DNA of 64,000 bases from DAOTTX01 sp034437515. Its GTDB lineage: Bacteria; Chloroflexota; Anaerolineae; Aggregatilineales; Phototrophicaceae. The DNA lies in assembly GCA_034437515.1 (NCBI GenBank), contig DAOTTX010000104.1, positions 62,001 to 126,000 of the forward strand, written 5' to 3'. A program made the translations under genes and the position numbers. The notes beneath the pieces were generated by a model. That model was not told the origin of the DNA. It ran no database searches and saw only the letters and a program-made list of their open reading frames with translations. Shown here piece by piece: positions 61,456 through 64,000 of the stretch; position 1 is the first letter of the stretch, and the number at the start of each line of letters is the position of its first letter.

Positions 61456-63222
61456 TCAAGTATTTGGTGTCAGTGTCGGTATCGGTTGTTGCTGCGCTAG
61501 ACGGGCGGTTTCTTGTGTGATGATGCGGCGTAGAATCGCAATTGCGGTGGCATAGGTCGGGTCTACGCCTGCATAGCTCAGGTTGCCGCTGCCCAGGTTA
61601 TGCCCTTTGCTCATCGGTGTGTCAGACGCATAGTGCAGAAAGCCGACGTCGAAGCGCACACCATGAAGATTGACGATCTCGTTTTGCGGATGGCGTTTCG
61701 GGCGGTAGGCCTCGTAGATCGCAGAGAGATATGGCCCGGCTTCCATTTCAATGTCAGTATACCCCTCATGATAGAAAACGCTCATGTAGCTAGGGTTTTG
61801 TAAGAACGTGCCCGGTGCGCTGATGGCCTTTTGATTGTCCATCACCATGCCGTAAGTTAGATGCGGCGCGACATCGCGTGCCATAAAGCAGTTCTTAAAA
61901 AGATAGGTGTTTTGCGAGTGTTCATCATGAACGACATTTGGAATCATAATATCACCGACGCGCCCGTTAAGTGTCGCGGCCTTGCCCATGATGTATACAC
62001 CGTGTAGATGCCCCACGCGTTCCGTCACCCGGTTGAGAATTTCGTAAGCGGCTAACCCTAGCGGATAGTCGATATTGACGATGAGTGCGTCGCTTTCCGG
62101 CAGCGCGGAGATGTCTAAACCCTGGCAGATGCGCGGATCGATCCAATCCGGCTTGATCTGGTTAAGCGTCATGACCTGGGCGGCGATTTGAAAACCTCGT
62201 TTGTTCGGCACGCGATAGATACCGACCTGCTGTTCACTTTCACGCAGGCGCTGCCGTTCAGCGGGTCCGTGATCGTCCAGGTATTTCTTGAGCACGTAGT
62301 AAAAGAAATTGTAAGGCGGCAGACGATGATCGGCCTGTTTGATCGTGCGGTATTCTTCGAGCAGGTCTTCATGCCCATGTGCTCCGATGTAGTCGATCAG
62401 AGCTTTTTCCTCACGCCAGGCAAAGCCCGTAAGTAGGTTCGCCAGCGAATGTGTGTTACTTGATACGAAATATACCGGGCGATCCTGCGGGAGGATATTT
62501 TGTTCGCGGGTTTTGTCCTCCAACCGCTGCCACCAGTACGCGGTCGCCTTACGATAATCTGCCAGGGAGGATGCCAGCAATTTTAGCTCGATGTGCTTGG
62601 GGTTGCTGGCAATTGCTTGCAGTGTATCCATAAAGCCATCTTGCCATATTACCTCTAGCCGTTGGATTTCCTCAGGCGTGGTCTTGAGTGCGGACGCCAG
62701 CAATTCGGCTTCGCTGTGACTTAACGGTTCGGCGCGTGAACGGCTCTGGGTGAGGAACAACCGTGTGACCTCACTTTGTAGCAACAGATGGAGCTTGTTC
62801 CACTCGATCTGATAGGCCGTCAGCGTCGGCACGAGATCGTCAATATCGGAGCGGCTGGCGATGAAAGCCGCTAAACGCCGGTCACCATCATGGAGCGTGC
62901 GGCGGCGTCTGCCGGTAGCATAGACCTGCTGCCACTCGGAAATATCGGTGTAGCCCGCACGCTTGAAAGACGTCTCCATTTGACCGATCAAGATCAAATT
63001 CACGCGGGGCATCACATCCGGCAGGCGCAAGCTGCTATAAGTCAGCGCGGCGAAGTCGGGGGCTGCATCGCGTGCTTTGACGTGCAGTGAGGACTCCATC
63101 GCCATGTGGCTTTCTTCGAGTGTTTCTATCTGGATGGTATCGGTCGAGCGCAGCAGCGAATAATAAGTTCGCATGTACAGTTCGATTTCTTCGCCACCAG
63201 TTTTGGGTACAGTTCTGTCCAT
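61456..63222 (-). CDS. Unknown protein with nucleoside-phosphorylase-like C-terminal part
   Basis: 588 residues. The first 320 residues are mostly helical and have no known mark. The second half reads like a purine nucleoside phosphorylase/MTAP-type fold: YIMGKAATLNGRVGDIMIPN (about 411-429) resembles the GxxGxLxxGDxxIP segment and DIEMEAGPY (490-498) the conserved MEMEA motif. I do not recognise the family, and similarity is by eye. It lies between the hydroxylase subunit genes, so release of a purine base for hydroxylation is a fair inference. The gap to the large subunit is 55 bases. Confidence 0.7.
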   Translation of the reverse strand: MDRTVPKTGGEEIELYMRTYYSLLRSTDTIQIETLEESHMAMESSLHVKARDAAPDFAALTYSSLRLPDVMPRVNLILIGQMETSFKRAGYTDISEWQQVYATGRRRRTLHDGDRRLAAFIASRSDIDDLVPTLTAYQIEWNKLHLLLQSEVTRLFLTQSRSRAEPLSHSEAELLASALKTTPEEIQRLEVIWQDGFMDTLQAIASNPKHIELKLLASSLADYRKATAYWWQRLEDKTREQNILPQDRPVYFVSSNTHSLANLLTGFAWREEKALIDYIGAHGHEDLLEEYRTIKQADHRLPPYNFFYYVLKKYLDDHGPAERQRLRESEQQVGIYRVPNKRGFQIAAQVMTLNQIKPDWIDPRICQGLDISALPESDALIVNIDYPLGLAAYEILNRVTERVGHLHGVYIMGKAATLNGRVGDIMIPNVVHDEHSQNTYLFKNCFMARDVAPHLTYGMVMDNQKAISAPGTFLQNPSYMSVFYHEGYTDIEMEAGPYLSAIYEAYRPKRHPQNEIVNLHGVRFDVGFLHYASDTPMSKGHNLGSGNLSYAGVDPTYATAIAILRRIITQETARLAQQQPIPTLTPNT

Positions 63223-63257
63223 ATTCTCGTCTCAGTAGGCGCTGCAATTTCAAAACG

Positions 63258-63293
63258 CATCAGCGGCGACTCTAGGCGGTATCGCCGCTGATG
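63258..63293 (-). terminator. Strong hairpin within the hydroxylase operon
   Basis: A 12-bp perfect stem (63258-63269 with 63282-63293) with a 12-base loop is followed on the minus strand by CGTTTTG. It could act as a partial terminator or processing site between the membrane-protein gene and the 588-residue gene. Confidence 0.65.
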
Positions 63294-63321
63294 GGGATCT
63301 TGTTCGTGGTAGTTTGGTTTG

Positions 63322-63741
63322 CTACTCGTCTTTTTCTCGCTTTGCACGTTCTTTTGCCATATTACGCCGGATCTGCTGTTGGCGTTTCTTCTTGGCGCGG
63401 CGTTCCGCATCGATGTCGTCACGTTCGCGCTTGAGTTGGCTCTCCGAGGTCAGCTTTTCCGGCCTCGGCGCGAAGATCGTATATAACATACTGACGATCA
63501 TCAGCAAGACGACGAACACAACACCCCCGGCGATATACCCGACGACCTCAAAGCTTTCGGTGCCCGGTTGCGGCAGGTCAGGGAACTGTTCTACGAGAAA
63601 ATCACGTAACGGCTCATGGATGACCCAGGAAATCGCCGCTAGCGCGACTGCCAACAGCAACCCCAGAACAGGCAGAAATGGTCGAATAGGGTCTCGATTT
63701 TTTTTGCGGCCTTTACGTGCATATTCGTCTTCAAATCCCAT
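63322..63741 (-). CDS. Small membrane protein of unknown function
   Basis: 139 residues with two hydrophobic helices (about 24-41 and 66-89) joined by a loop, and a long charged Lys/Arg/Glu tail (ERRAKKKRQQQIRRNMAKER) that should be helical and cytoplasmic. AGAGGAG lies 10 bases upstream, inside the end of the iron-sulfur subunit gene, so it is co-transcribed with it. No family is recognised. A tie to the hydroxylase is suggested only by position. Confidence 0.7.
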   Translation of the reverse strand: MGFEDEYARKGRKKNRDPIRPFLPVLGLLLAVALAAISWVIHEPLRDFLVEQFPDLPQPGTESFEVVGYIAGGVVFVVLLMIVSMLYTIFAPRPEKLTSESQLKRERDDIDAERRAKKKRQQQIRRNMAKERAKREKDE

Positions 63742-63747
63742 GTGGTT

Positions 63748-64000
63748 TTACTCCTCTTGATCTAAGGATGCTTCGAGAAATGCATCTATAATCTTATAGT
63801 AGCCGGTACAGCGGCATAAGTTACCGCTGATGCTTTGCACGATCTGCTCACGCGAGGGCTGTGAGTGTTCCTCTAGCAATTTTGCCCCCGCCATCAATAA
63901 GCCCGGCGTACAATACCCACATTGTACCGCACCCTGATTGATGAAAGCGTTTTGGATTGGATGCAATTCGCCGTTTCGCCGCAACCCCTCAATTGTGACC
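63748..64000 (-). CDS. 2Fe-2S subunit of molybdenum hydroxylase (partial, C-terminal)
   Basis: 84 residues of the C-terminal part are in the window; the start lies beyond 64000. The helical [2Fe-2S]-binding domain of CoxS/XdhC-type subunits is clear: FINQGAVQCGYCTPGLLMA gives Cys-x2-Cys and SGNLCRCTGYYKII gives Cys-x-Cys, the four ligands of the second cluster. It passes electrons from the Mo site. It is the first gene seen in the minus-strand operon that goes on to the large subunit and YqeC-MocA. Confidence 0.95.
   Translation of the reverse strand, partial: VTIEGLRRNGELHPIQNAFINQGAVQCGYCTPGLLMAGAKLLEEHSQPSREQIVQSISGNLCRCTGYYKIIDAFLEASLDQEE

Noticed and set aside
1..64000. CRISPR arrays, IS elements, prophage genes, rRNA genes
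   Set aside because: No direct repeats with regular spacers, transposase, integrase, phage structural genes or rRNA signatures were seen in either strand.

Overview
The window reads as a chromosomal segment of a Chloroflexota bacterium, probably of the Anaerolineae/Phototrophicales type. This is an inference from gene content and style: a DUF1385 protein, amino-acid and sugar ABC permeases with long extra N-terminal or loop regions, a LacI-type sugar operon without its own ATPase, a classical menaquinone (men) operon, and a molybdenum hydroxylase operon. No phage, IS element or CRISPR array was seen. Coding density is high and most genes lie in short operons joined by ATGA or TAATG overlaps.

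Layout, left: the 3' end of an unknown + strand gene with its terminator (1-157), two membrane or exported proteins of unknown role, a methyltransferase, an orphan OmpR-type response regulator, DUF1385, a glycosidase-like lipid-anchored or exported protein overlapping recJ, then fmt and a SpoIIAA/STAS-like protein on the + strand. Positions 10.1-16.3 kb hold a four-gene polar amino-acid ABC importer of the Aap/Bzt type (aapJ-aapQ-aapM-aapP, minus strand) with possible operator repeats upstream and a strong hairpin after aapJ. Positions 16.8-21.6 kb hold TrkH, an SGNH-like protein, a SUMF1-domain lipoprotein and a YeiH-type transporter.

Centre: a HEGFH zinc-peptidase-like protein, an aldehyde dehydrogenase, a ketopantoate reductase-like protein, a phosphodiester-glycosidase-domain lipoprotein, a leucine-rich-repeat exported protein, a methyltransferase, a coiled-coil protein preceded by a small histidine-rich ORF, mutS, a ROK sugar kinase that lacks the usual zinc motif, dcd, a tRNA-Val(UAC) with promoter and terminator, a decayed SDR gene fragment and an NmrA-like oxidoreductase. 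Positions 35.7-44.5 kb hold a sugar-utilisation operon: LacI regulator with a palindromic operator, binding protein, two permeases, a GH2 glycosidase and a methyltransferase-like protein. Then come a MerR regulator with a typical 19-bp-spacer promoter, an aldo/keto reductase and a GH5 glycosidase.

Right: a TetR regulator with an operator just after its -10 box overlaps menF and begins the menaquinone operon (menF-menD-menB-menE-menH-menC). Two foreign-looking genes interrupt it, a four-helix-bundle (23S rRNA intervening sequence type) gene and a Uma2-family gene. Around the four-helix gene and inside menD lie heptanucleotide repeats (consensus TCATYAC). The middle third of menD has much lower GC than its ends, which suggests a mosaic gene. 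The last 6 kb (minus strand) is a molybdenum hydroxylase operon: an iron-sulfur subunit (cut by the window end), a small membrane protein, a protein with a nucleoside-phosphorylase-like C-terminal part, the large Mo-binding subunit, and a YqeC-MocA fusion. Together these suggest purine-type hydroxylation.

The most unusual signals are the men-operon repeat/mosaic region, the nucleoside-phosphorylase-like gene inside the hydroxylase operon, the extended ABC permeases and the zinc-motif-less ROK kinase. All function calls rest on reading motifs by eye; no database search was possible.
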